In this document: positions 31,436-39,584 of the stretch, one piece after another
Numbering within the stretch: position 1 is the first letter of the stretch
How the letters are laid out: each line of letters opens with the position of its first letter
Source of the DNA: Actinopolymorpha rutila
Lineage (GTDB): Bacteria > Actinomycetota > Actinomycetes > Propionibacteriales > Actinopolymorphaceae
Direction of reading: 5' to 3'
Length of the DNA: 64,000 bases
Assembly: GCF_013407855.1 (NCBI RefSeq)
Contig: NZ_JACBZH010000001.1
Coordinates: forward strand, 5,828,001-5,892,000
Notes under the pieces: generated by a model
Databases searched by the model: none
Told to the model about the DNA's origin: nothing
The model's input: the letters and a program-made list of their open reading frames with translations, nothing else
Made by a program: the position numbers and the translations under genes

Positions 31436-32260
31436 TCAGACCCGGGCCTGGCGGCTGCCGGCGAGGCGGGTCAGTGCGGGACCGACCAGGTCGGCGTACC
31501 CACGTTGTCCGGGCCGGTTGGGGTGGTAGGACTCGGCGACCGGATTGGACAGGCCGTTGATCCATTCCGCGTCCGCGCACACCGAGTGCCCGGTGAACGG
31601 CCCCCTCGCGTCGGCGTAGCCGAACCCGTGTGCGGCCGCCCGCGCCGCGATCGTCGTGGCCAACAGGTCGGCGGTGGCGTTCAGCGCCCGCTGCTCGCTG
31701 GAACTTATCCGGGACGCGAGATTGCACTCACGGCCGTTGAAGAGCCGTGGGTATCCGACCACCAGCACCCGGGCGTGCGGGGCGGCCGCCCGGATCGCGG
31801 CGTACAACCCGTCCAGCCGAGCCGGCAGGACTGTACGGATGACGGTGTTCGCGTGGTCGATCTGGTCCCAGCAGGTCAGCGGCCACGGCAGCGCGCACCG
31901 CAACAGCACGTTGCTGAACCCCGCGTCGTTGCCGCCGGCGGAGACGGTCACCAGCGTCGCACCGGAAGGGATGTCGCCGACCTGGCCGCGCACACCCGCG
32001 ACGGTCGCGCCCGCGCAGGCGAGGAACGTCAGCCTGGCGCCCATCCGGGCCGCGTCCAGCACGGGGTAGCTGTACGGCGAGCGGTAGCAGGATCCGCTGT
32101 CGGGATAGTACGAGCGGGTACCGAGCCCGGAGGAGTAGGAGTCCCCGAGGGCGGCGTAGGCCGGTGGGGCCGCCTGCGCCGGCGCGGCGAACACCAGTGA
32201 ACCGGACGCGAATCCCAACAGGACAAGGATGGTGCGCAACCGCTGCCGTACGACGTTCAT
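31436..32260 (-). CDS. secreted SGNH/GDSL-family hydrolase
   Basis: A 274-residue exported esterase/lipase-like protein. A signal peptide (basic start, hydrophobic core, cleavage after APAQA near residue 30) leads into the GDSL block YAALGDSYSSG with the catalytic Ser, followed by the SAGGNDAGF block (block III Gly/Asn) and the catalytic His in ESYHPNRPGQ. Six cysteines suggest disulfides. The layout matches Streptomyces SGNH lipases acting on ester bonds outside the cell. Nearby sequence has short GAGCCRACCA repeats just beyond the stop. Confidence 0.92.
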   Translation of the reverse strand: MNVVRQRLRTILVLLGFASGSLVFAAPAQAAPPAYAALGDSYSSGLGTRSYYPDSGSCYRSPYSYPVLDAARMGARLTFLACAGATVAGVRGQVGDIPSGATLVTVSAGGNDAGFSNVLLRCALPWPLTCWDQIDHANTVIRTVLPARLDGLYAAIRAAAPHARVLVVGYPRLFNGRECNLASRISSSEQRALNATADLLATTIAARAAAHGFGYADARGPFTGHSVCADAEWINGLSNPVAESYHPNRPGQRGYADLVGPALTRLAGSRQARV

Positions 32261-32429
32261 GTCCCGGACCCCTTTGCCGCCCGCAGGTCACGGGTCGCGC
32301 CCCGGCGTGGTGCTCGGGGCGCGCCTCGATGTGCCCACAGCGTGGCGGCGTGGGTGGGTTCGGGGCAATAGCCGAAGCTGTACTACTTATCGTGGCATCG
32401 GACACTTCCGTACGACACGAACTCCGGAA

Positions 32430-32475
32430 GGGATCTCAGCGGCTAAAACGGCGCCGCAGTGCGGCGCGAGATCCC
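32430..32475. terminator. nested inverted repeats downstream of the sugar isomerase gene
   Basis: An outer perfect 8-bp stem (32430-32437 with 32468-32475, GGGATCTC/GAGATCCC) encloses a second inverted repeat GCGCCGCA-G-TGCGGCGC (32451-32467). It lies 78 nt downstream of the isomerase stop and about 170 nt upstream of the SGNH start; a terminator for the former is likely. Confidence 0.45.
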
Positions 32476-32552
32476 CGGATCCATCCCGGGACGAGGCAGT
32501 CAGGCGGGTGGTCGATCCGCCTCAGCCAGAGGAGGAAAGTCGGGGCCGCGCC

Positions 32553-33437
32553 TCAGCCGGCCGTGCCGGACGCGCTCTCACCGTCGGCCGGCTGTGACGC
32601 GACGGCCTCGATCGTCCCGTCGGCGGTCACGGCGTACGAAGGAACCACAGGTGCGGCGAAGCTCAGCCGGGCGAACGCCAGCGCCTCCACCAGGTCGGCC
32701 TCCCGCTCCGTACGACCGGTGGCCTTGCGGGTGTTGACTTCCAGCACGATGCTGCCGGTGAAGCCGCGGCGGGCGAGGAGTTCGAGTACGTCGGAACAGC
32801 GCTGGCTGCCGCGTCCGGGCACCAGGTGCTCGTCCTTGTTGGAGCCGCTGCCGTCGGCGAGGTGGATGTGGGTGAGCCGGTCGCCGAGGTCGTAGGCCAT
32901 TTGGTACGCGTCCACGCCGGCGGTCGCGGTGTGGGACAGGTCGAGCGTCACCTCGGCGTACTCGAAGTCCCGCGGATCCCAGCCGGGCAGGTAGGCCTGG
33001 ACGCCCTGACCCGCGGCCTTCCACGGAAACATGTTCTCCACCGCGAGGCTGACCCCGGACTCCGCCTGACGACGGGCGATCCCGGCCACGAAGTCGCGGG
33101 CATAGTCGCGCTGCCACCGAAACGGCGGGTGCACGACCACCACGGACGCGCCCAGTGCCTTCGCGGCTTCGGCGCTGCGGTCGATCTTGCCCCACGGGTC
33201 GGTCCCCCAGACCCGTTGCGTGATGAGGAGGGTCGGCGCATGGATCGACACGATCGGCACCTGGTGGTAGTCGCTGATCCGGCGCAGGGCGTCGACGTCC
33301 TGGCTCAGCGGGTCGGCGCCCACCATGACCTCCACCCCGTCGAACCCGAGCCGGGCGGCCAGCTCGAACGCGGTGGCCGTCGACTCCGGATAGACCGATG
33401 CCGTGGACAGGGCGATCCGGGCGTCCGGCACGCGCAC
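32553..33437 (-). CDS. sugar phosphate isomerase/epimerase (xylose-isomerase-like TIM barrel)
   Basis: A 294-residue AP-endonuclease-2/xylose-isomerase-like barrel. Likely metal ligands are seen in VSIHAPT, VVVHPPFRW, LAVENMFPW, VTLDLSHTATAGVD and IHLADGSGSNKDEHLVPGRG. Substrate is unknown; such proteins act on sugars, inositols or their phosphates. GTG 33437 is preferred because AAGGA precedes it by 7 nt, although the frame runs to 33515. It is downstream of Ppx/GppA and the BadF-type kinase on the same strand and may share their operon (165-bp gap). Confidence 0.85.
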   Translation of the reverse strand: MRVPDARIALSTASVYPESTATAFELAARLGFDGVEVMVGADPLSQDVDALRRISDYHQVPIVSIHAPTLLITQRVWGTDPWGKIDRSAEAAKALGASVVVVHPPFRWQRDYARDFVAGIARRQAESGVSLAVENMFPWKAAGQGVQAYLPGWDPRDFEYAEVTLDLSHTATAGVDAYQMAYDLGDRLTHIHLADGSGSNKDEHLVPGRGSQRCSDVLELLARRGFTGSIVLEVNTRKATGRTEREADLVEALAFARLSFAAPVVPSYAVTADGTIEAVASQPADGESASGTAG

Positions 33438-33602
33438 GACGGCGTCCTTGCCGCGCACGTGGGTCGAGGGCACAACGGGCTGCACGGCCCCCAGCGTACG
33501 GCTCGCGTCGCCCACCGACGCGCCGAGTGCGGATTGCCCGGCGAATACCCGGTGATCACCTGGTGTTCGCCCCGGGGATCTCCCGGCCGGGCCGGGCGTT
33601 GG

Positions 33603-34637
33603 TCACGCCGCGGCCGGGTCGGGGTGTCCGGGGTGTCCGGGGTCGGGGTGCACGGGCTGCGCTGGGTGGGTCACCACGCTGGCCAGGTGGGGTACGTCAC
33701 TTCCGGCGGCCAGCCGGGCGGCACCGGTCATCGATCCGCCGGCCGGAGCCCGCAGAGCGGCGGCCGGGCAGGACGCGGCGAGTTCGGCGGCGAACGCCTC
33801 GAAGACGACCCGGGCGCCCAGTACGCCACCCGCCCAGGAGACCGGGACACTCCCTCCGGGCGCGTCCGGAAACGCCCGCCCGGCCGCGGTGGCCGCGCTG
33901 GTGCCGAGGTCTCCGCCCGCCCGCAGGCACAGCGCCCGGGCCACGGGGTCGTCCTCGGGCGGCCCGGCCGCCTGCGTGACCTGCGCGGAGAACGCCGCGA
34001 CGTCGGCGACCAGGGATGACGAGGCGTACCACCGCTTGATCGCCAGCCGCAGCGGTGAGCCGACGAGGCGCTCGGCGCGTTCGGTGAGTACGGTCGCCGG
34101 CCCGCGGCCCTCGTAGCCCTCGAGCGCGGCCCGCATCCCGGCCAGCCCGATCGAGAAGCCTCCGCCCGCGTCGCCGAACAGGTAGCCGAGCCCGTCGACG
34201 TTGAGGAGCTCGCCACCTGCGGTGACCGCGAGGCAGGCGACGCCGGTGCCCGCGGCGATCACCACGCCGGGTGCGCCGGCCAGCACGCCGAGGTGGGTGG
34301 TCACGTCGTCACCGGTGAGCAGAACGCGACGGGCACCGAGCTGTCGGGCCACCAGCGGTGCGAGGCGCCGCCGGCTGTCCGGGTCGGACGCGCCGCCGGC
34401 CAGACCGAGGGCCACCACGTCGACCGGCGCGGGCCGGCCAAGCGCCTCCCAGGCGGCCTCCACCCGTCGGCACTGCTGCTCGACCGGGTCCTCCCCCAGC
34501 GTCCACTGGAAGCCCGGGACCGACACCTGCCGGACGAACGCGGGGTCGGCCACCTCGGAGTCGCCGGCGTCGGCGAGCAGGCCCATCCGCAGCATGGTCT
34601 GGCCGCCGTCGACGGCGAGCCGGACACTTCCGCTCAC
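33603..34637 (-). CDS. BadF/BadG-family ATPase (N-acetylglucosamine kinase-like)
   Basis: A 344-residue ASKHA-fold kinase-like protein. The phosphate-1 motif is LAVDGGQTMLRMGLL at the start, with GDDVTTHLGVLAGAPGVVIAAGTGVACLAV and FGDAGGGFSIGLAGMRAALEGYEGRG further on, as in GlcNAc-kinase-like BadF proteins. The C-terminus is a His/Pro repeat (HPDPGHPGHPDP) written by 9-bp repeats near the stop. The GTG start lies 13 nt after the Ppx/GppA stop. A sugar kinase role beside the isomerase gene is plausible. Confidence 0.88.
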   Translation of the reverse strand: MSGSVRLAVDGGQTMLRMGLLADAGDSEVADPAFVRQVSVPGFQWTLGEDPVEQQCRRVEAAWEALGRPAPVDVVALGLAGGASDPDSRRRLAPLVARQLGARRVLLTGDDVTTHLGVLAGAPGVVIAAGTGVACLAVTAGGELLNVDGLGYLFGDAGGGFSIGLAGMRAALEGYEGRGPATVLTERAERLVGSPLRLAIKRWYASSSLVADVAAFSAQVTQAAGPPEDDPVARALCLRAGGDLGTSAATAAGRAFPDAPGGSVPVSWAGGVLGARVVFEAFAAELAASCPAAALRAPAGGSMTGAARLAAGSDVPHLASVVTHPAQPVHPDPGHPGHPDPAAA

Positions 34638-34650
34638 CGGACGGGTCCGC

Positions 34651-35592
34651 TCACGCGAAGTCCTCCGGCGGCATGGTGTCGAGGTGGCGGAGGATCACTC
34701 CCTCACGAAGTGCCCAGGGGCAGATCTCCAGCTCCTCCACCTCGAGGATGTCCATCGCCGCCTCGGCCACGAGAGCGCCGGCCAGCAACTGCGGAGCGCG
34801 GCCGGCCGAGACACCGGGCAACTGGGCGCGCTCGGAGCTCCGCATCGCGGCCAGCTTGGGTATCCACTGGTGCAGAACCTCCCGTGTCAAGGTTCGCTTG
34901 ACATAGGGGCCCTCGGCGGAGGGTGCCGCACCACAGACCCGGGCGAGCTGCCGGAAGGTCTTCGACGTACCCACCACATGGTCGGGCGCACCGAACCTCA
35001 GCACCTGCCCGGCGTACTTCGCGATCTCCGCGCGGGCGTACTTCCGCAGCTCCTTCACCTCCCCCCGGGAGGGCGGGTCGGCGGTGAACCAGCCGCGGGT
35101 CAGCCGACCGGCGCCGAGCGGCACCGACAACCCGGCGTCCGGGTCCTCGTCCACACCGGTGGCGATCTCCAGCGAGCCGCCGCCGATGTCCAGCACCAGC
35201 AGCCGGCGCGAGGACCAGCCGAACCACCGGCGTACGGCGAGGAACGTCAGCCGGGCCTCCTGGTCGCCGCTGAGCACTCCGAGGTGGACGCCGGTGGACG
35301 CGTCCACCGAGGCCAGCACGCCGTCGCCGTTGGTGGCCTCCCGGACCGCGGAGGTGGCGAACGCCAGGACGGACTGGCAACCCTTGTCCTCGCCGATCTC
35401 CAGCGCCTCGCCGACCAGATCCTCCAGCGCCGAGACGCCCTCCGGCGAGATCGCGCCGTCGTCGTCGAGATGCTCGGCGAGCCGGAGTTCGGTCTTGTGG
35501 GAGAACGCCGGCAGCGGGCGGGCGCCCGGCCGCGCGTCGACCACCAGCAGGTGGACGGTGTTGGAGCCCACGTCTAGTACACCGAGCCGCAT
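34651..35592 (-). CDS. Ppx/GppA-family phosphatase
   Basis: A 313-residue ASKHA-fold phosphatase of the exopolyphosphatase/(p)ppGpp-phosphohydrolase family. Motifs include LGVLDVGSNTVHLLVVDA at the N-terminus, VLAFATSAVREATNG, and the second phosphate loop LLVLDIGGGSLEIATG. It is the short (~310-residue) actinobacterial form without the C-terminal HD domain. It could degrade polyphosphate or pppGpp. First gene of a probable operon with the BadF-type kinase; divergent from the Cys-rich protein gene. Confidence 0.92.
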   Translation of the reverse strand: MRLGVLDVGSNTVHLLVVDARPGARPLPAFSHKTELRLAEHLDDDGAISPEGVSALEDLVGEALEIGEDKGCQSVLAFATSAVREATNGDGVLASVDASTGVHLGVLSGDQEARLTFLAVRRWFGWSSRRLLVLDIGGGSLEIATGVDEDPDAGLSVPLGAGRLTRGWFTADPPSRGEVKELRKYARAEIAKYAGQVLRFGAPDHVVGTSKTFRQLARVCGAAPSAEGPYVKRTLTREVLHQWIPKLAAMRSSERAQLPGVSAGRAPQLLAGALVAEAAMDILEVEELEICPWALREGVILRHLDTMPPEDFA

Positions 35593-35753
35593 GCCCCGAC
35601 GCTACCGGTTGGCGGGCTCAGACTCTCGCCGTGTCCGACACAATTCGGTACGTACGCCCCGACGGGCGCAGAGTGTGTCCCGAGCCAGGTCCCCGACACT
35701 CCGCCCGCGCGGTCGATCCACCGGGGGTCCCACGGGAGGCACCCGCCGGGGCG

Positions 35754-35759
35754 TAGGGT
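35754..35759 (+). promoter_or_regulatory. -10 element of a leaderless promoter (Cys-rich protein gene)
   Basis: TAGGGT ends 7 nt before the GTG at 35767 and no ribosome-binding site lies between. Confidence 0.55.
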
Positions 35760-35766
35760 TCCGGGC

Positions 35767-36585
35767 GTGCCCGAGGTATCACTCGACTTTCCCCGCGCGT
35801 GGGTGGAGTTCACCGACCCGGCGGACGCCGACCAGGTCGTCCGCGCCGACCTGACCTGGCTCACGTCCAGGTACAACTGCATCTTCGGTGCCGGCTGTCC
35901 CGGCATCTTCCACGACGAGCCGGATGCCGGCTGCTGCGTACTTGGTGCCCATTTCGCCGACAAGGCGGACGAGAAGCGGGTGCGCGGCTACGCCAAGAAG
36001 CTCACGGCGGAGGACTGGCAGTACCGCGCCGAGGGACGCCGCAACGGCTTCGTCGAACTCGACGAGGACGGCGACCGCAAGACCCGCGTCGTCGACGGTG
36101 CGTGCATCTTCCACAACCGCGAGGGCTTCGCCGGCGGCACCGGCTGTGCCCTGCACCGTTACGCGCTGCGCATCGGGGTCCACCCGCTGCAGACCAAACC
36201 CGACGTGTGCTGGCAGCTGCCGATCCGGCGGCTCTACCGCGACGTCGAGCTGACCGACGGGACGACGTACACCGAGGTCACGATCACCGAGTACGACCGT
36301 CGCGGCTGGGGTCCGGGCGGACACGACTTCGAGTGGTACTGCACCGGCAACACCGAGGCGCACAACGCGCCCGAGCCGGTCTACCTCAACAGCCGCGCCG
36401 AGCTGGTCGAACTGCTCGGCCAGGAGGCCTACGACGAGCTGGTCAAGCACTGCGAGGCGCACCTGGCCACCAAACGGCCAGTCGCCCGCCACCCCGCCGA
36501 CCCCGCGCGGGCGAAGGGGTCGGGCAAGCCACCCCGCAAGCTCCCCTCCACCCAGCAGCCGCTGGTCGACGAGGCCAAGTCGTAG
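35767..36585 (+). CDS. conserved Cys-rich protein of unknown function
   Basis: A 272-residue soluble protein not assigned to a characterised family. Conserved-looking features are clustered cysteines: YNCIFGAGCPGIF, AGCCVLGAHF, GACIFHN, TGCALHRYAL, DVCWQLP and WYCTGN. This pattern resembles YkgJ-type metal or iron-sulfur binding proteins, but ligand assignment is inference. The C-terminus is Lys/Pro-rich. It has a leaderless-type promoter and is 6 nt upstream of a methyltransferase gene, so the two form an operon. The remaining sequence has no membrane segment or signal peptide. Confidence 0.85.
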   Translation: MPEVSLDFPRAWVEFTDPADADQVVRADLTWLTSRYNCIFGAGCPGIFHDEPDAGCCVLGAHFADKADEKRVRGYAKKLTAEDWQYRAEGRRNGFVELDEDGDRKTRVVDGACIFHNREGFAGGTGCALHRYALRIGVHPLQTKPDVCWQLPIRRLYRDVELTDGTTYTEVTITEYDRRGWGPGGHDFEWYCTGNTEAHNAPEPVYLNSRAELVELLGQEAYDELVKHCEAHLATKRPVARHPADPARAKGSGKPPRKLPSTQQPLVDEAKS

Positions 36586-36591
36586 GGACCC

Positions 36592-37290
36592 GTGCCCCGC
36601 ATCGCCACCGGCGCCACTCCGAGCCCCAACATCTGGAACAACCCCGCGACGTACGAGCTGGAGAACGCCGCGGTCGATCCCGACGGAGTCCTCGAACGTG
36701 CGATGTCCGAGCGCCGGACCTGGGCCGGTGCACGGGTCCTCGACGTGGGCTGCGGCACCGGCTACCACCTGCCCAGGTTCGCCGCCGAGGCCGCGGGAGT
36801 GATCGGCGTCGAGCCGCACCGCCGCCTGGCCGAGCAGGCCCGCAGGCGTTGCGCCGCGCTGGCGAACGTCGAGGTCAGGCAGGGCTCCGCGCAGGCGCTG
36901 CCCGTCCCGGACGCCTCCGTGGACGTGGTGCACGCGCGCTGGGCGTACTTCTTCGGCCCCGGATGCGAGCCGGGACTCGCCGAACTGTCCCGCGTCGTGC
37001 GGCGCGGCGGAGCGGCGTTCGTGATCGACAACGACGCCACCCGGAGCACGTTCGGCGGGTGGTTCCGGGCGGCATTTCCGGCGTACGACCCCGAAGCGGT
37101 CCAGCGCTTCTGGACCGTTCGCGGCTGGTCGCGCACCCCCCTGGACATCCGGTGGAGGTTCGAGCGGCGAGCCGACTTCGAGGCCGTGGTCCGGATCGAG
37201 TTCCGGCCCGAGGTGGCCGAACGCGTGATCGCCGAACACGCCGGCGTCGAGGTCGACTACGCCGTCAACCTGTGGTGGCGGACGTTCTGA
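36592..37290 (+). CDS. class I SAM-dependent methyltransferase
   Basis: A 232-residue methyltransferase with motif I VLDVGCGTGYHLPRFAAEA (residues ~49-67), acidic motif II IGVEPHRRL, and VRQGSAQALPVPDASVDVVHARWAYFFGPG (motifs III-IV). The C-terminal part (FWTVRGWSRTPLDIRWRFERR) would give substrate specificity, unknown here. GTG start, 6 nt after the Cys-rich protein stop and overlapping a GTAGGGA stretch. Co-occurrence suggests they act on the same substrate. Confidence 0.9.
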   Translation: MPRIATGATPSPNIWNNPATYELENAAVDPDGVLERAMSERRTWAGARVLDVGCGTGYHLPRFAAEAAGVIGVEPHRRLAEQARRRCAALANVEVRQGSAQALPVPDASVDVVHARWAYFFGPGCEPGLAELSRVVRRGGAAFVIDNDATRSTFGGWFRAAFPAYDPEAVQRFWTVRGWSRTPLDIRWRFERRADFEAVVRIEFRPEVAERVIAEHAGVEVDYAVNLWWRTF

Positions 37291-37345
37291 GCGGGCCGCC
37301 CGGGGTGTGGACCCGGGGGTTCGGGCCGGTCGTTCGGACAGGTCG

Positions 37346-37849
37346 TCAGGAGTAGCTGCTCATCAGCTGCCGGGTCCAGGCCGGCTCTCGGACCTGGCCT
37401 CGCGGGCCGTACTCCTCGAAGTACGGCTTGACGTCCAGCACGGGCGTACCGTCCACCGCGTCCAGCCCGCGCACGGTCAGCTCCAGGCCGTTGACCGCGA
37501 GCAGTTCGCACCGGGAGACCCCGAGGTGGTTGAGCCGGTGCTGCGTACGGTCGGCGAGGATGCCGACCCGCGGCCAGTGCGGGTTGCTGCGTGGGTGGGC
37601 CGCCCCGGATCTGACCCGGGTCGACCGGTGAAAGTGGAAGATCACCTCAAGATGGGAGAACGCCCCGAGCCCCTGCGTGGCCGACGGCTCCAGCAGGTCG
37701 GCATCGAGAACGATCCTCGCCGTCTCCTGGTCCCAGCTGTCGTCGCGGATCTCCTGCCGCCCACCCCGGACGTACCCGATGGGTACGAGGGTGATCTGTG
37801 CGCTCAGTGCGCTCCGTGTGCTCACGTTCGAACTGGTCTCGGTGCTCAC
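37346..37849 (-). CDS. trmO: TrmO/YaeB-family tRNA methyltransferase
   Basis: A 167-residue SAM-dependent methyltransferase of the TrmO (UPF0066, beta-barrel) family, which N6-methylates t6A37 in certain tRNAs. Conserved blocks are PIGYVRGGR, GLGAFSHLEVIFHFH, HPRSNPHWPRVGILADR and VRGLDAVDGTPVLDVKPYF. Start GTG 37849 is supported by a TACGCT -10 at leaderless distance (37858-37863); the frame is open further upstream to 37921. Compared with E. coli TrmO it lacks the C-terminal extension. It converges with the methyltransferase gene and is divergent from radA. Confidence 0.88.
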   Translation of the reverse strand: MSTETSSNVSTRSALSAQITLVPIGYVRGGRQEIRDDSWDQETARIVLDADLLEPSATQGLGAFSHLEVIFHFHRSTRVRSGAAHPRSNPHWPRVGILADRTQHRLNHLGVSRCELLAVNGLELTVRGLDAVDGTPVLDVKPYFEEYGPRGQVREPAWTRQLMSSYS

Positions 37850-38084
37850 ATCTACCGAGCGTAGAACCCCGGGCGCGGTCCACCCAAGGATTTGCGGTCG
37901 GGTCGGCGCGCCTGTCCGCAACCTGCCGCCGGACCGGCGGAGTCCGGCCGCACCGCGACCCGCGCGTGACGAAAGCGTGACCGAAACTCGATCTTGCGCG
38001 CCGCACCCTCGTGCTGTCGGGCGGTTGGTTCCGGTTGCCAGCCTTTGCCAGGTGGTTGTCGGGTGGTTTGTCGGTGGTGACCTC

Positions 38085-38090
38085 TAGCCT
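38085..38090 (+). promoter_or_regulatory. -10 element of a leaderless promoter (radA)
   Basis: TAGCCT ends 7 nt before the radA ATG, with no ribosome-binding site between. Just upstream TTGTCGG occurs twice 12 bp apart. Confidence 0.5.
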
Positions 38091-38097
38091 CGCGGGC

Positions 38098-39555
38098 ATG
38101 GCGAAAACGTCGACGTCTCGTGCCCTGCGCCCCTCCTACCGTTGCGGCGAGTGCGGCTGGCAGACCACCAAGTGGGTCGGCCGGTGCGGTGAGTGCCAGG
38201 CCTGGGGCACGGTCGAGGAGTCCGGGGTCGGCGCGGCCCGGGTGACGGTGACCAGCGCGCAGCCGGTCACCCAGCCGGCCGTCCCCATCGACGAGGTCGA
38301 CGTCGAGGCCGCGCGCGCCGAGCCCACCCGGATCGGCGAGCTCGACCGGGTGCTCGGCGGCGGGCTGGTGCCCGGCGCGGTGGTCCTGGTGGCCGGCGAG
38401 CCCGGCGTCGGCAAGTCCACCTTGCTGCTGGAGACCGCGGCCGAGCGGGCGCGCGCGGGAGGGCGGAGTCTCTACGTCTCCGGTGAGGAGTCCGCCGCCC
38501 AGGTGCGGCTGCGGGCAGAGCGGGTCAACGCTCTCGCGCCGCGGCTCTTCCTGACCGCCGAGACCGACCTGGGCGCGGTGCTCGGCCAGATCGACGCCGT
38601 ACGCCCCGACCTGATCGTGCTCGACTCCGTCCAGACGGTGGCGTCGGCCCAGGTCGACGGCGCGCCGGGTGGGGTCACGCAGGTACGCGAGGTCGCCGGG
38701 GCGCTGATCCGGGTGGCCAAGGAACGCAACATCGCCACGATCGTCGTCGGCCACGTGACCAAGGACGGCTCCATCGCGGGCCCGCGCGCCCTGGAGCACC
38801 TGGTCGACGTGGTGCTGCACTTCGAGGGCGAGCGGCACTCCCGGCTGCGGCTGGTCCGGGCGGTGAAGAACCGCTACGGCCCGACCGACGAGGTGGGCTG
38901 CTTCGACTTCGCCGACGGCGGCCTGCAGAGCCTGCCCGACCCCAGCGGCCTCTTCCTCACCCGCCGGGCGGTCCCGGTGTCCGGCAGTTGCGTCACGGTG
39001 ACACTGGAGGGCAAGCGGCCGCTGCTGGCCGAGGTGCAGTCGCTGGTGGCGGCCAGCGCCCTGGGCACGCCCCGGCGAGCCACCTCCGGGCTGGACTCCA
39101 GCCGGATGGCGATGATCCTCGCCGTGCTCGAACGCCGCTGCAACCTGCGCATCGGCAACCAGGACGTCTACGCCTCCACCGTGGGCGGGGTGAAGCTGCG
39201 CGAGCCGGCATCCGATCTGGCGGTCGCGGTCGCGGTGGCCAGCGCCACCATCGACCAGCCGTTGCCTCCGTACATGATCGCGATCGGCGAGGTCGGCCTG
39301 GGCGGCGACATCCGCCGGGTGACCGGTGTCGAACGCCGGCTGTCGGAGGCGATGCGGCTGGGGTTCACGGACGCGATCGTCCCGCCCGACAGCGGCACCC
39401 CGCCCGAGGGCATCCGTGCCTGGGAGGCGAGCAACGTGAGCGAGGCGCTGCGCGCGGTCAGCCGGTTGGTCAAGGTGGTCCGCCTCGAGCAACCGGACGA
39501 GCCGAAGGAGCACTGGGAGCCACAGGAGCCGCAGGAGCCGTGGGAGAAGTGGTAA
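38098..39555 (+). CDS. radA: DNA repair protein RadA
   Basis: A 485-residue RecA-like ATPase that helps process recombination intermediates. It has the N-terminal C4 zinc finger CGECGW-CGECQ (residues 16-33), Walker A GEPGVGKST, the RadA-specific KNRYG motif, and a C-terminal Lon-like domain with ANDPREPA-type core (YASTVGGVKLREPASDLAV). ATG 38098 is preferred because of the leaderless-type -10; the frame remains open upstream. In many actinobacteria radA is directly followed by disA; here a GH78 gene on the other strand separates them. The C-terminal EPQEPQEPWE tail is repetitive. Confidence 0.96.
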   Translation: MAKTSTSRALRPSYRCGECGWQTTKWVGRCGECQAWGTVEESGVGAARVTVTSAQPVTQPAVPIDEVDVEAARAEPTRIGELDRVLGGGLVPGAVVLVAGEPGVGKSTLLLETAAERARAGGRSLYVSGEESAAQVRLRAERVNALAPRLFLTAETDLGAVLGQIDAVRPDLIVLDSVQTVASAQVDGAPGGVTQVREVAGALIRVAKERNIATIVVGHVTKDGSIAGPRALEHLVDVVLHFEGERHSRLRLVRAVKNRYGPTDEVGCFDFADGGLQSLPDPSGLFLTRRAVPVSGSCVTVTLEGKRPLLAEVQSLVAASALGTPRRATSGLDSSRMAMILAVLERRCNLRIGNQDVYASTVGGVKLREPASDLAVAVAVASATIDQPLPPYMIAIGEVGLGGDIRRVTGVERRLSEAMRLGFTDAIVPPDSGTPPEGIRAWEASNVSEALRAVSRLVKVVRLEQPDEPKEHWEPQEPQEPWEKW

Positions 39556-39584
39556 GCGCCGCGACCGACGCGACCCGGGGCTGG

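Noticed and set aside
32525..32550. GAGGAAAGTCGGGG resembles the conserved 5' motif of RNase P RNA.
   Set aside because: The following bases run into the sugar isomerase coding sequence within a few nucleotides and no other conserved RNase P segments are present.
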